A stretch of DNA of 64,000 nucleotides from Turnera subulata (lineage: Eukaryota; Streptophyta; Magnoliopsida; Malpighiales; Passifloraceae), in contig JAKUCV010003118.1 of assembly GCA_028386065.3 (NCBI GenBank), forward strand, positions 13,966 to 77,965. The letters are read 5' to 3'. Numbering within the stretch: position 1 is the first letter of the stretch; every line of letters begins with the position of its first letter. Positions 11,166-22,655 of this stretch are shown here, piece after piece. The notes below the pieces were generated by a model, which was not told the DNA's origin, did not search any database, and was given only the letters and a program-made list of their open reading frames with translations. A program made the translations under genes and the position numbers.

Positions 11166-12240
11166 TGTTCGATACTGAAAGCTGCATGCAGCCTTAAATA
11201 TATCATTAATTATGCTTTTTCTTATCGGGTCAAAATGTCATCAATTATGCTTTACAATAAGCTTGTATAAGTACTTGTCATTTGTCGTTGTTGTGCTTGT
11301 GCCTTTTGGTTTTCTGCTACTATTAACTAAATAAATTCCCAGGATGGTTGGGATCCTTTGGTACTACTGGCAGTTCAATTGGAGCAATTCTTATTCTGTC
11401 TCTTTCTTTGTTTGTTCTTCTTACATATATATGATTAATTATTGACGTTTGATCAATACAAAATGTTTTACAACAAGCGAGTTTTTTGTTTATGATAATT
11501 GATGAGCCTACAGGAAACCTGCAGATTTATTTAAAGAAATATGTTAATGGATAAGATATCATTAAATCATAAACCAATACTCCAAATTGGTTGCAAGCAG
11601 TTCTAAACCAAGAAGAAAAAAGGTCAGAATATAAAAAATTGTTCCTCGACCTATCCATGTCTGCTGCTTTCCAAACTTGCTAGCCCTCTGAGCTTATTTT
11701 TTTAATTAATTAGTTGAACAAATAGAGAGTATGGATGTTGCTGCAAAATTTAGACTTTTTTAATGCTAATCGATGACTTTATTAATAGATCCAATATGAA
11801 GGACAAAATATATGATTTCCTTTTCGATTTCCAAGCTTGGCCTGACTAGCTAATCCCGACTCGAATCATATATTTCATTTCAGAATTAGAAATGAAAGAT
11901 AGATCATATATATATCCTTTTTGGTCGGAAAACCGGGAAGTATATTAAAAAATATACGTGAGCTAAGTACATATATATATCCTTTTTCAATCATAAAATG
12001 TATGATTTCTTTAAGAGTACTTGCGAGATATTGCAAATATTTTTAATAAGAGGCCGGCCATAGTTCTCGGTTGAGATTTTTTTTTTAAAGGAACTAAAGT
12101 GATGCTCAGATCTCGAAAAGCCAAAGTCAGACAATAAGGAAAACGATTTAGAATAATACTAGAAAAATTAATATAAAATTAAAATCTTTATATAGAGATT
12201 TGACGATTAATACTAATTAGTTCAACATTGCATTAATTTT
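11166..12240. other. Gene-free TPS-1 3' flank
   Basis: No gene. The first 230 bp align with the 3' flanks of TPS-5 (43377-43640) and TPS-6, including TGGTTTTCTGCTACT and GGATGGTTGGGATCC. From about 11880 onward the sequence is paralogous to 19630-20240. Confidence 0.6.
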
Positions 12241-12250
12241 TTTATACATA

Positions 12251-12298
12251 TGAGACAGAAGGAATATAATTTTTTTTTGAATTGAGACAGAATGAATA
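12251..12298. mobile_element. Micro-insertion with 16-bp imperfect direct repeats
   Basis: TGAGACAGAAGGAATA (12251-12266) and TGAGACAGAATGAATA (12283-12298) flank TAAT, a T-run and GAAT. Confidence 0.5.
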
Positions 12299-12670
12299 GA
12301 TGAATCACACTATTAATCAAGGTTATTGAACCCGGCCCGGCCATTGACCCGTTTCAGTGGCCGGGTTGCTATTTTAGAAGTCTAACTGGGGTCCAACTGG
12401 GCCTGATCGGTATTAGGAATAATATTTTTACATAAAGATCCAATTAAAGGTCTGATCATGGTCTGACCAATTTTTTTTGAATTGAGACAGAATGAATAGA
12501 TGAATCACACTATTAATCAAGGTTATTGAACCCGGCCCGGCCATTGACCCGTTTCAGTGGCCGGGTTGCTATTTTAGAAGTCTAACTGGGGTCCAACTGG
12601 GCCTGATCGGTATTAGGAATAATATTTTTACATAAAGATCCAATTAAAGGTCTGATCATGGTCTGACCAA
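12271..12670. repeat. Perfect 200-bp tandem duplication
   Basis: 12271-12470 and 12471-12670 appear identical with a period of exactly 200, the same period as the duplication at 7426-7825. The duplication falls inside the CCGG-rich foldback element. Confidence 0.9.
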
Positions 12671-12868
12671 GACAATTTTTTTGAATTTTTTGACTTTTAA
12701 CCCGAAAAACCGGAAACGGGTCAACAAAACCGGAAAACCCGGAGAACCTGGCAGACCCGGCCGGTTTTTTGGAGGGTACAAACCAGAAAGGTAAAAACCC
12801 GAATTTGTCTCCGGGTCACGGTAACTCGGTGCAACCGGCCGGTCCGGTCCGGATTTGATAACCATGCT
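12318..12868. mobile_element. CCGG-rich foldback or MITE-like repeat
   Basis: The left end reads AAGGTTATTGAACCCGGCCC and the right end, reversed and complemented, AGCATGGTTATCAAATCCGG. These form imperfect terminal inverted repeats around a GGCCGGG-rich interior. No coding capacity. The superfamily is not identified. Confidence 0.45.
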
Positions 12869-13030
12869 ATAAATTGAAGAAACAAAAATCACATTTGTTA
12901 TAATAGATGTAATAATAGGTATTATGACGCCGCCCAAAAAAGACCAGCGCGTCAATATTGGCATGCGCATAACACGTGATAAACGTAGGTTCACATCTAA
13001 ATTGAAAGCTATACATACCCACATGTTTTA

Positions 13031-13374
13031 GCACCAAAATTCAGTCATTTGGGTATTGGGGTTTTGGATACTTAGATTTGATGATGCCATCAACTAATTT
13101 TTAATCCGATTCGAATCCTTTTTTTTTTTTATGGAACATGGGAGGGCTATCCTTAATAATAATGGTTGTGAAAAAATGACCGATTCTTAGATAGTAAAAT
13201 AAGAAAAGAAATGATGATCTTATGACAACAACATATGAGCGAATATTATATATATTTTTTTTGGATACTCACCCACCATATTCAGGTCCACGACCCGAGT
13301 CGAATCCGGATTAGTCGGGGGCAAAACTCGAATGGAAAAAAAAAAAAGTAAATGGATCATTTCCCTTTTTTTTT
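13031..13374. other. Gene-free spacer
   Basis: Nothing coding. A segment at 13255-13345 (ACTCACCCACCATATTC to poly(A)) resembles the 3' part of SINE family 1. Confidence 0.4.
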
Positions 13375-14629
13375 GTAAAAAAGTTTTTTTCTGTCCTTTC
13401 ACTTTGTCTATTTCGTATTTGTTGTCCCTCTTCGTTTAATTCCACTCATGTTGTCCCTTAAGTCCCATTTTACCGGGACACATTATCCCTTTTACATTTA
13501 ATAGCCAGTTGATTGCTATGGTGCCGACACGTGGCTAGTGGGACCCGCACGTAAACTATTTATTTAATATTTTTTCCTAATGTTATTTTTAGAAATATTT
13601 TTTTTAAAAAAATTAAATCGTCTTTCTAAAAAACTTAATGGATGATGGTGTTTGACCTGCACACAAACATTAATTTCAGATTACCAACAAAAAAGAAACC
13701 AATTATTCCTCTTTAAAAAAGAAACCAATTAAACTGTAAAAAAGATAAACCAATTAATGGATAAACAAGTTCGGATGACCATATCCCTACAACAAAAAAA
13801 TCGCAAAAAGAAAACCCTTCTCCACCTAATTCCTCCAGCCTCGCCGCAAAAATATCACAACCATTCACATCTTGGAAGCAGCCAACGACCCTTTCCTCTA
13901 TCCCTTTTAGAAAAGTATGGAAGGATATCCTACCAGAAAAGCCATCTATCTCCTTCCATGATTGCTTTGGGGAGGTTAGATCCTTCGCCTTCCACAACTT
14001 ATTTTCCAGGCTATAATTTAGGAAGTGGACAAGTAGGCCAACTCAACATACCTACGAAATAGATTAATTTCACTACTAATAATAGTTACAGTTGCCCTCT
14101 CCTGGCTCCTCCTTCGACGTTGTAGTGACAGGAGGCAGCAGCGATCTAAAGGAGGTGCAGCGGCGAGCAGGGGACACGAGCAACGGTGCCTTCCCTCACT
14201 GGAACCGCATCAATGGGTTCAAGACGAGAAGGAGGCGGATGCAAGAGGGAAAGGAAGGGAGTGAACAAGTGAGGAGGGTGAGGTGTGTGGGTGTGGCTGA
14301 GGAAGGAGGGCAAGAGTGAATGAGAGAGAAAGGGAGATTTTCAGAGATAGAGAGAGAGATATGTATAAATTAATATTTATTTTTTGAAAAAAGTTTATAA
14401 TTTAAGTAAGAAATTTTAGAAATTAAATTTAGAAAAAACAAAAAAAGAATTTAAAAATATCAATCTGTGATACGTGTCGGCACCTCAGTAATCGACCTAC
14501 AATAGTAGGTAAAATGGACAAGGTGACCCGGTAAATTGTAAGTTCGGGGACACCATGAGTGAAATCAAACGAAGAGGGACAACTAATGCAAAATGGATAA
14601 AGTGGAGGGACATAAAAAACTATTTACTC
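13375..14629. mobile_element. Mutator-like TIR element, copy A
   Basis: Inverted terminal repeats of roughly 100 bp: the left end contains TGTCCTTTCACTTTGTC and GTTTAATTCCACTCATGTTG; the right end carries their complements (ATGAGTGAAATCAAACGAAG, GATAAAGTGGAGGGACATAA). T-rich flanks allow a 9-10 bp target duplication, but this cannot be proven in homopolymer. There is no transposase. The interior has a GC-rich segment (about 13800-14330) that may be captured sequence but is not recognised. Copy B, with related ends, lies at 28776-39116. Confidence 0.65.
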
Positions 14630-14805
14630 CTTTTTTTTTTTTCTTTAATGGTACACCAAGTTGATCCCTGCAAACTACAGTTAAGACCAACAAGCCCAAA
14701 CGTAAATTGGCCCATGTAAAGCCCAAAATAGCGAAGGAGCAGATTCAACAAAATGGCCCACACTGGAGAATACATGGGCCTGCTGCTATGCAGCATAGCC
14801 CGTAT
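14630..14805. other. TPS-2 region flank, copy of 20620-20745
   Basis: Shared words such as GCCCAAACGTAAAT, GGCCCATGTAAA, CAGATTCAACAAAA and ACATGGGCCTGCTG tie this to 20620-20745. In that copy no Pack-MULE is present at the equivalent point. Confidence 0.6.
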
Positions 14806-15069
14806 GGGATAACAACTCCGCCAGTCGTATTTCTTTTCCCGAAATCTCATTTGAGTCCTAAAGAAGAAAAATGACTATTCTGAGTCCTATAACATTGAAA
14901 AATGACATCAAATGAGTCCTCATCCAACATTCCGTCCATTTTTGCTGTTATGTTTGACTTTTTTAAGTCCACGTCACTTCCACATCATCACAAGCTACTA
15001 TATCAAAAAATTCCATAATTTTTCATTAAAAAATACCTAATCATTATTTAATCAAACAAAAAAGAAAAA

Positions 15070-15403
15070 ATGAAAAAAGATATCAGACCAGGCCTCGACT
15101 GCGAGACCACCAGCGACAACCTCCGCTCCCTCTTCTCCTCCTACGGCGACCTCATCCTCGACAAGACCACCGGCAAATCCAAGGGCTACGGCTCCGTCAT
15201 CTTCAAGCACGTCGACGGGGCTCTCTTGGCCCTCTGTGAGCCCAGCAAGAAGATCGACGGCCGCGTCACCGTCACCCAGCTCGCCGCCGCCGGGAACTCC
15301 CATAGCAACCCTAACCCCACCGACGTCGACGTCACCTTGCGCAAGATTACGTGGCCAACGTGCCCTACGACATGCCCGTCGACAAGCTCTTGAGCCATTT
15401 TGC
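15070..15403 (+). pseudogene. UBA2-like RRM protein fragment in the Pack-MULE
   Basis: The open frame reads [31 protein letters not shown] and [20 protein letters not shown]. This is the first RRM of plant UBP1-associated protein 2-type (UBA2) nuclear RNA-binding proteins; [10 protein letters not shown] is the RNP1 region, with Ser in place of the usual Phe. After 15340 the second RRM begins ([17 protein letters not shown]) but one base is missing, so it continues in another frame. Both ends are cut, there is no intron, and several changes suggest decay. Family proteins bind U-rich RNA. This fragment should have no such role unless transcribed as antisense or chimeric RNA. Confidence 0.8.
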
Positions 15404-15457
15404 TATGTGCCTGAACCAGTATACCAAAGCAGAAATGAATATAGAAGCCAACAAACT

Positions 15458-15965
15458 CCTCTTCACCATTGAAAACAACCGGCACACCAACCTTCAACTC
15501 AGAGCCCTCATCAGCCCACACAAACACCAAATTCAATATCTTACCCGTCTCCTCATCTCTATCTGCCAACAAAAAATAAACAAAAACCTATCAATATAAC
15601 GAACTCAAAATCACCAGAAAAATAAGAAAAGAAACAGGCTTTGCCTTGATAGGAAGGACGTTTCCGGATTCGAGTAGGAAGGAGGAGCCTGAGCCGGCGC
15701 GGATCTGGAGTGGGAATGTGGTGGAGCAAAAGTAAGGGGGTTTCACGGACTTGAGGATGGCTTGAATCTGTTGAAGTTCGGTAATGAGGAGGTGCTTTCT
15801 GGAGAGTGGGCGGGATGTCGGGTTTTTTTCGAGGAGGCTCTGGGTGAAGAACACGGCGGGGATTCTTCCTTGGGCTCTGTCTCTGGCGGCGATTTGCCAA
15901 GGCTGCTGCCTCTCTCTCTCAGCGGCGGCGGCGGCGATTCGGTATGCAAGGCAAGGCGGGCGCAA
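15458..15965 (-). pseudogene. Ribosomal protein L25-like (bL25) fragment in the Pack-MULE
   Basis: Two minus-strand blocks are separated by what looks like a retained intron (about 15570-15650). The first (15965 downward) contains GRIPAVFF, SRKHLLITELQQIQAILKSV, FCSTTFPLQIRAGSGSS and LLESGNVLPIK. The second (15572-15458) reads RDEETGKILNLVFVWADEGS and VGVPVVFNGEE. These resemble the plant organellar bL25/TL5-type ribosomal protein family from N-terminal region to mid-domain; the C-terminal half is absent. It lies tail to tail with the RRM fragment. The retained intron implies capture at DNA level, not from mRNA. Confidence 0.7.
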
Positions 15966-16308
15966 TTTGGGGAAGAAGAAAGAGGTGCGTGAGGAAGAAA
16001 GTTTTTGTAGGTTTATTTTGTTAAATTAATTTAATTCTAATTATAATATTAATTATCATTTATTAATTGTTAATTTCAATTTCCGAATTTTGTTTTCTTT
16101 TTGTTTTTTTAATTTCGATTATTTCATTTTCCACATAATCAATTAACAGCCAGGTCAGCAAAAAAATGATAGAAATTTGGACAGAGACTCGTTTGGTGCT
16201 ATTTTAAAACGTAATAGGATTCGAATGAGTCGTTTTTCCTTTTTAGGACTCAAATGAGATTTCGGGAAAAGATATAGGACTCGCGGAGTTGTTATCCCTA
16301 GCCCGTAT

Positions 16309-16759
16309 GCTTGGAATTGAGAATCTAGTATCTTTAGTGTTTTTGAAAACAGCTAATGTCTTTAGTTCAACCATTGATCAATAGGCCACCAGCTCCTGCA
16401 ACTGGTGTACCAACTGGTGTACCTGTTACTGGCTCTCTCTTGATTCCCGTCCAAGCAGAAATGATGCATGGAGTACTCGCATGAGGGTAAAGGTATGACT
16501 TCTGAAACTTTGTTCGTCTAGTTGGGGTATAAGCATCTTTATCATCCTTTTCTATCACGCGAAATACACAGGGTGATGTTTGCCATATACATAGGGCTGG
16601 AAATTGAATATTCATTGGATTAAAATGAACATTCAATTTCAAAGATTAAAAACAAAAATTACAAGAAGTTGAGTAAGTTTTATACATTGTAAAAGTCAGC
16701 GGCCATATCAAAGATTAAAAACAGAAATTATTATAACTTGCTTTCATGAAATTTGATGC
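16309..16759. other. Spacer with an unrecognised minus ORF
   Basis: A 91-codon minus-strand frame (16367-16642) has coding-like composition (KDDKDAYTPTRR, GTPVGTPVAGAGG), but no family is recognised and no splice structure is clear. It lies just downstream of TPS-2. It could be a captured or decayed host fragment. Confidence 0.3.
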
Positions 16760-19004
16760 TTAGAGAGCAATGGGATGGACAAGCAAGGCAGCTATGATGT
16801 CTTTTGTCCCGGTGGAGGCCTTGGTAAAACTATCGGTGTCCTTCCACAGGAGGTTGATAACTCGGGCATAATCAAGGAAAATAGTGAGAATTCTCTTGGG
16901 GATTGCAGTTTCTTTGAAAATCTCTTCATTTAGATGTTTCCAATCCAGTTCAATAAGTTTGTCTATTTCGTCATATGCCTCCTCTTTAGAGGCTTCATAT
17001 TGCTTCATGTAGCATTCAACGGCCGAAGCAACATCCCCCCTTTCTTGCTCAATCTGCATTTTTAGCATCAAACAACAAATAACTTATCTACGCAGATTAT
17101 ATTGAGAAAAAGGTTTATGAGGAAACCAATCAACATTGAAATAGTTTAGTGAAATGGTGCCTACGTACCTCATGGGTTACAACATCATCGGTCAGCCTAA
17201 AATGATCAGCTGCTGTTACCAGTATTTTTGGATCTGTAGCTAACCAATCAAAGACTTCCACTGAAACATCTTTAATCCCACCAGCAGCTATAAATGACAT
17301 TAAGGGTAGAGTAGTGGTAAAAGCCCCATTCTCTCTATATTCCTCCATTTCTGGAACATGACCTTCATGGTACCATCTTGCTTCTTGAAGGTAGGCCCGT
17401 AGATTCCTTTTTATCTGCAAGAATAATGATCTTGATTCTTCTTATGACAGACGATTCTTGCAGAAAAGAAATAAACGTTGCCAATCTACAGATGCTTACT
17501 GCTTGTTTTACATATTGCACGCAATATGGTCTTCCCATCTTGGTTGTTCCCTCCTCTATTTCTTGGACCAAGTCTATCAATAGCTGAAAACATAGCTTCA
17601 TGTAATCGGGAAGATCCTTGAAGCTAGTATCCCACCTGAAATTTATGGAAAACTAAATCTGTTATAGAAAAATTTAGTGCAGAAGTTGGCTAGTAAAGTG
17701 TACCCAACAAAGAACAAACCTTTCAACTGTGTCAGTGAAGAGCTCAAGCTCATCAATGGTGGCATGCACATCATACATGTCATCCACTATAGTAAAGAGC
17801 AAACAACCTTTGGTGATAACTCTTCGGCTGAAGTCAAGCTCTGGCTCAGGGAACACTCCTAATCCGCAAAGGTAGCACTCAATAAGTCTGTCTCGAAAGA
17901 AAGGTAGCTTTGAAGCCAAATCCAGCTCTACCCACCACCTAAAATTTCATGTACATGTATATACTTGTTAATAAAATTCTTCTTCATAATCATACATAGA
18001 AGTCCTCCTTTTTTTAAATTCCAAGAGGTAAACATCAAAGTTGACTAACCTTGACAAGCTTTTTAGCTCCAGCTGGTACAGATTTTGCACTATATTGAAA
18101 TCCATCTTGGCTAGCTTTAATATAACTTTGCTGTGTGCTTCATGATCTTGCTTGTAAAGTGATATGTAATGAAACTGCTTGAATTTGGCTACACTCCTTT
18201 GAAGAGGCCAATGCAAAGCGTGACTAACTTGATCATCACCAAGTGGAGAGGGTAACTGGCCATTTAACATGGAGTTGAGGTGTGCTTTGGTGAATAACAG
18301 TGCATCATCTAGTGTCTTCTCTCTATGCGTTCCAAGGTATGAAGCTTCATAAAGGCTCATTAGTCCTTGCAAATCATTAGTTAGATTGTCCTTAAAGTTA
18401 CCCTCCTCATTCTTAAACTTGTTAAATACATCTGATCACAAACAAGTAAAAAGGCCAAATTGTTACCACTCAAAACTAAAAGTATATATCAAATGAAAGG
18501 CTATAACTTATAAATAACTCAAATTTGAGTAGAATATTTTTTTAAAAGATGTACAATTAAATAAGTCAACAATGTTATATATGTATGATAGAACACTAAA
18601 ACTTACCACTGGAAACATAATATCCATGCTCTCTGAGGAGTCGAAATCGAAGAGCTACTGTATTGAGATCTTCATCTCTTGGAAATTGATGTATTATGTT
18701 GTGAATATTTTCTAAAGCTTCTTCCACCTCTGTTTCAAAGTGATGCCCAATTCCTAATCGAAGTATCATGTCTATCGAGTTCAGTTTTTCTAAAGAATCC
18801 TCTTCCGTAGTTGTCAACATCTTCCTCAGTTGTTTTTTCAAAACTCTAACTTCTTCACTCCATGCATTTAATAACACCTGTAAAACAATTAATGTCATGA
18901 ATCATATACTCTAGAAACTATAGAATTATTTTTGAATTAATCTTTTGATAATGAACTATTTATGACTCTTGCATGTTGTCCGCTGCGCATAATTATTGCA
19001 TCAC

Positions 19005-19043
<39 letters not shown>

Positions 19044-19215
19044 CTTGTGTTTCAAATTAATATCATGATAATAATAACAATAGTAAGAATTAATGATTGT
19101 TTCACCTCACCTTATCCATAGTCACGAGGTTGATGAAGAAATCACCCCATACAGAAGGATGGAAATCAGCTGTTCTACGATCTCTTGTATTTTGGTCTTC
19201 AGCTGTAACAGCCAT
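16760..19215 (-). CDS. TPS-2: complete TPS-a-type (sesqui)terpene synthase
   Basis: Seven exons on the minus strand: 19111-19215, 18607-18877, 18050-18431, 17720-17938, 17500-17635, 17169-17414 and 16760-17053. They splice in frame to 550 codons plus TAA. Residues: RRx8W at R13, R14 and W23 close to the N-terminus (no transit peptide, so cytosolic); RDR at 268-270; DDMYD at 305-309; second metal motif DDVVTHEIE at 447-455, with all three expected ligands. Length and exon pattern match sesquiterpene synthases. The family converts farnesyl diphosphate to cyclic or acyclic C15 products with Mg2+; the product cannot be predicted. The gene is convergent with TPS-1 and divergent from TPS-3. It differs clearly from both the TPS-1/5/6 and TPS-3/8 lineages. 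Confidence 0.93.
19006..19041. repeat. (TA)n microsatellite in TPS-2 intron 1
   Basis: Eighteen TA units between exon 1 and exon 2 of TPS-2. Confidence 0.9.
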
Positions 19216-19343
19216 CAATATTGTTCCCTTTTTTCTTTTCTCACAAAAAATAAATTGCAAGTTTTCCTGTTTTGGAAAGGAAAAGAAATCAATATGAGAG
19301 TGTTATGTTCTCCTTAGTACAAGTTGAATATGCCTTTGGTGTG

Positions 19344-19353
19344 CTATTTATAG
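19344..19353 (-). promoter_or_regulatory. TATA box of TPS-2
   Basis: CTATAAATAG on the minus strand, about 130 bp before the TPS-2 ATG. Confidence 0.6.
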
Positions 19354-20849
19354 GGAAAAAAACTAGCATACCAGATCAGGGTAGTATTATTTACAGTAAT
19401 GGATGCCCACATTGGATTTTATCAACAAATGTTGTAGAAATATATTGAGGATTGACTTTTGCTTAAAAGGGGGGTTTGCTAATATATTATTTTCTTGTAT
19501 AACTTAAACAAGTAAGTAATACTCATATTTAACAATTTGGTTTTTGCATTGTTGGAAGAGACATGATACATTCACTACCGTATACCAATTTCCCCCAAAC
19601 TACTAGAAAAGATATAGTCTTCCCTGACATAGATGGGAGCAGAAATGAAAGATAGATCCAATATGAACGGAGAAATATATGATTTCTTTAAGACTAGGTG
19701 CCAGATATTGCAAGTGTTTCTAATAAGAGGCTGGCCATATCATTGATGTCGGTTGAGTGTTTTGTTTAAGGAACTACGATTAGAAGATGTTCAGTTGTTT
19801 TTTCTTGAACCAGGTGATGTTCAGATTTCGAAAAGTCAAAGTCAGAAAAGGAAAAAGATTTAGAATAATGCTTGAAAATTAATATAATTTTTATTCTCGA
19901 TATATTGTAAAAAACTATATAAATTTGATAATTTAATGCGAATTTTAACATTGGTGTCTCTTTTACCCATAAGAAGCTTTGTGATTCCCAAAAGGTAAAC
20001 ATGCATGGCTTCAGTATGAGACTCAGGGAATAATTTTTTTTTAATGAACTGAGACAGAAATAATAGATGAATTACTATAAATTGAAAAAATAATTAGTAA
20101 ATTAGGAATATGATAGTATTATGATGCAGTCCAAAAAGCCAGCGCATCCACATAAAATATCATAAACATGGAGAACGCGGTGATGGCATGTTCACATCTA
20201 AATTGAAAGCTATGCATACCCACATGATTTACACCAATTTGATCATTTAGTACTAAAAGTTACATGTTCACACCTAAATTGAAAGCTATTACATGCCACA
20301 TGATTTACACCAATTTGATCATTTAGTACTAAAATGGGTCTCAATCTTGCTATAAGATTTCTTTCTTAATTGACCAAAAGAAATATTTCTTTTCCAGGAA
20401 GGTAACTTTTTTTATTAGATTTGATGATGCCATCAAATAATCGTTAATCCGATTCGATTCCCATTTTTTTTATGCAACATTTTGGGAGGACTATCTATCT
20501 ATTCCTAATAATGGTTTTATAAAATGACTTATTCCTCCTCTATATATATATATATATATATTGATCAACTAGTCGACGGATATCAATAAGTGAGAAAGAG
20601 AAAATTGATGATCATATTAGGCCTAGCCCAAACGTAAATCGGCCCATGTAAAAGTAAAACCCTAACCCCGAAGCATCAGATTCAACAAAAAGGCCCAGAT
20701 AGGAGAACACATGGGCCTGCTGGCTATGCAACATAGGCCTTCGTGTTTTGAAATTGGAATTTGGAATCTGACATTTGGAATCACTATTGGGAAGAGAGGT
20801 TAATGTCTTTAGTTGAAAACAAATTTTTTGGTCTTTTTTGGTGTATATA
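19354..20849. other. TPS-2 upstream spacer with duplicated blocks
   Basis: No gene. 19630-20240 repeats the 3' flank of TPS-1. 20187-20336 holds a tandem pair (period about 77) of a block with AATTGAAAGCTAT and GATTTACACCAATTTGATCA. 20541-20561 is a short TA run. Confidence 0.6.
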
Positions 20850-21080
20850 AAAATATCAAGAATGATATAATGAAAAAAAAATACATAGGAGAAAATTATA
20901 ATTTTCTCATGATCCAAGACTAGAATTATTTTCTTGGTATTTATGCATATGCTACCTAAGATGAAAATATATTAAGAATGATATAATGAAAAAATAGGAG
21001 AAAATTATAATTTTATCATGATCCAAGACTAGAATTATTTTCTTGGTATTTATATCATATGCTACCTAAGATGAAAATAA
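20850..21080. repeat. Tandem duplication, period about 115
   Basis: Two copies of a block containing AGAATGATATAATGAAAAA, GATCCAAGACTAGAATTATT and GCTACCTAAGATGAAAAT, differing at several positions. Confidence 0.8.
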
Positions 21081-21470
21081 TCTATAATGTTAAATTTTGA
21101 GGATGAGGAATGAAATATATTCATCCAAACAAATAATTCAGGTGGTGTGATATTAATTAGAAAATAACATTGAGAGAGTAAGTCAACTATCACACTTTAA
21201 TCCAGTGGTAATTAGTTGTATATCAAGTATGTATTAATCATTATATATGGGTGTGCTGCTTCCACGCAACTGGCTCTAGAGCAGTGGCGATCCCTAGGCC
21301 CCCCTAGGATTTCAATACTTAATAGTTTTATAGAGAAAATTATCACAACTTAGCTACTAGTTTAGTGTGGTTTGCCCCCTATTATTCCTAGGTCTGCAGT
21401 TCAAGTCTTAAAATGTGCATTTAAGCCTAATCCTAACCAAAAGAGGAAAGGATGTGAGACGAAAAGGAGA

Positions 21471-21522
21471 ATCATGGTAGTATTTTATATATATAAAAAA
21501 AAAAAGAAGATCATGGTAGTAT
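21471..21522. mobile_element. Micro-insertion with 13-bp direct repeats
   Basis: ATCATGGTAGTAT at 21471-21483 and 21510-21522 flanks an AT-rich insert ending in poly(A) and GAAG. Confidence 0.55.
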
Positions 21523-21689
21523 AAGAAACTGGTGAGAAAGAGGTGCTAATTTAGTCCATATAGATATAAGAAGAGAAAAATATGAAAGGGGAAGGGTTAT
21601 CGACATTGATATGTAAAAATAATTTATAAGTTCACACGGTGAGAGAGAAAGTAATTTAATTAATGTATATTCATGTGGTGATATTCATA

Positions 21690-21735
21690 CATACGTATTA
21701 CTTTTTTTTTTTGATGATAATGCATACGTATTACT
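21690..21735. mobile_element. Micro-insertion with perfect 13-bp repeats
   Basis: CATACGTATTACT at 21690-21702 and 21723-21735 flanks ten T and GATGATAATG. The paralogous sequence at 22088-22106 has no insert. Confidence 0.65.
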
Positions 21736-22120
21736 TACTGATCCAATTAAAAAAGTGTAATGTTTTTTTAAAATGCTAAAAAAGGAGGTAATGTCTATCA
21801 CACGTAAATCCAGTGATATTAATTAGAAAATAAAATTTAAAAAATAAGCTAAACTATCACACGTAAATCCAGTGGTCATTAGTAGTATCTAGTATGTATT
21901 GATCATTATGTGGTATATATGGTATGGTTGTGCTGCTTCCACGGGCTCTAGAGCTTAATCCTAACGAAAAGAGGAAAGAATGTGAAACTAAAAGGAAGAT
22001 GATGGTAGTATTTTTACATAAAAAAGAGAAGAAGTTCATGGTAGTATAAGAAACTGGTGAGAAAGAGGTATATTCATGTGGTGATATTCATACATACGTG
22101 TATTACGTACTGACAATAAA

Positions 22121-22164
22121 AAGGGTATAATATCTTTTTTTAATGCTAAAAAAGGGATAATATC
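22121..22164. mobile_element. Micro-insertion with imperfect direct repeats
   Basis: AAGGGTATAATATCT and AAGGGATAATATCT flank a T-run with AATGCTAAAAA. On minus the insert reads TTTTTAGCATTAAAAAA. Confidence 0.55.
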
Positions 22165-22655
22165 TGCATGGGTTCCATTTATGGAGCAGAAGATATTTTC
22201 TATTTTTCTCTCATATTTGGGGACATGGATGTGACTACCGAGTGAAAGATTGTTATTGTCGTGTTGTATTATGATTTATGAATATACATCATTATTTGTC
22301 ATGTCGGTTCCAGTTGTACGTAATAATATGGATACGAATTAATTTTTGTCAAATATATATGAATATCTTCTAATGATAATTTTCTGCCTACACGAAGATT
22401 CGAACCCAGACTTCGTTTAAGCAGGTGGCTTACTATTTAGAGCAACCCACCTTGATTAATATACATATGAATTATAGAGCAAGGAAAACGAGAGGCGTGA
22501 CTAGATAGTTTTCTAATAGTTTGGTTGGTTTCTAGGTTGTCTTAGAATTATTATGCTAGAATGAAAAATTGATGACATGATGATAAAATTTGGGTGGTGT
22601 GGTGGTTATATGTTACTTTCGTGTCCCACATACTGCAAGATGCATCATGTTCAAG

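Larger units (their letters stand above)
11880..13030. repeat. Diverged direct copy of 19630-20240
   Basis: Shared blocks in the same orientation include GATTTCTTTAAGA, TAATAAGAGGC(T/C)GGCCATA, GATTTAGAATAAT and CACATCTAAATTGAAAGCTAT. They are separated by insertions, one of them the CCGG-rich foldback at 12310-12870. Confidence 0.55.
14806..16298. mobile_element. Pack-MULE with two captured gene fragments
   Basis: The 1493-bp element starts GGGATAACAACTCCGC and ends with the complement (GCGGAGTTGTTATCCC). Terminal inverted repeats of about 80-90 bp share CTTTTCCCGAAATCTCATTT. It is flanked by a perfect 10-bp duplication TAGCCCGTAT (14796-14805 and 16299-16308), the size expected for the Mutator superfamily. 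There is no transposase. The GC-rich interior holds an RRM-protein fragment on plus and a bL25-like fragment on minus. The paralogous locus near 20740 lacks the insertion. Confidence 0.85.
21081..22655. other. AT-rich spacer upstream of TPS-3
   Basis: No gene. Diverged direct repeats about 700 bp apart (21140-21290 and 21815-21955) share ATATTAATTAGAAAATAA, AATCCAGTGGT and TGTGCTGCTTCCACG. Several micro-insertions lie here, and a SINE family 1 fragment near 22385-22455 (minus) contains GAAGATTCGAACCC. Confidence 0.55.

Noticed and set aside
14092..14319. 75-codon frame in TIR element A
   Set aside because: Purine-rich low-complexity sequence with no recognisable family; listed only as part of the element.
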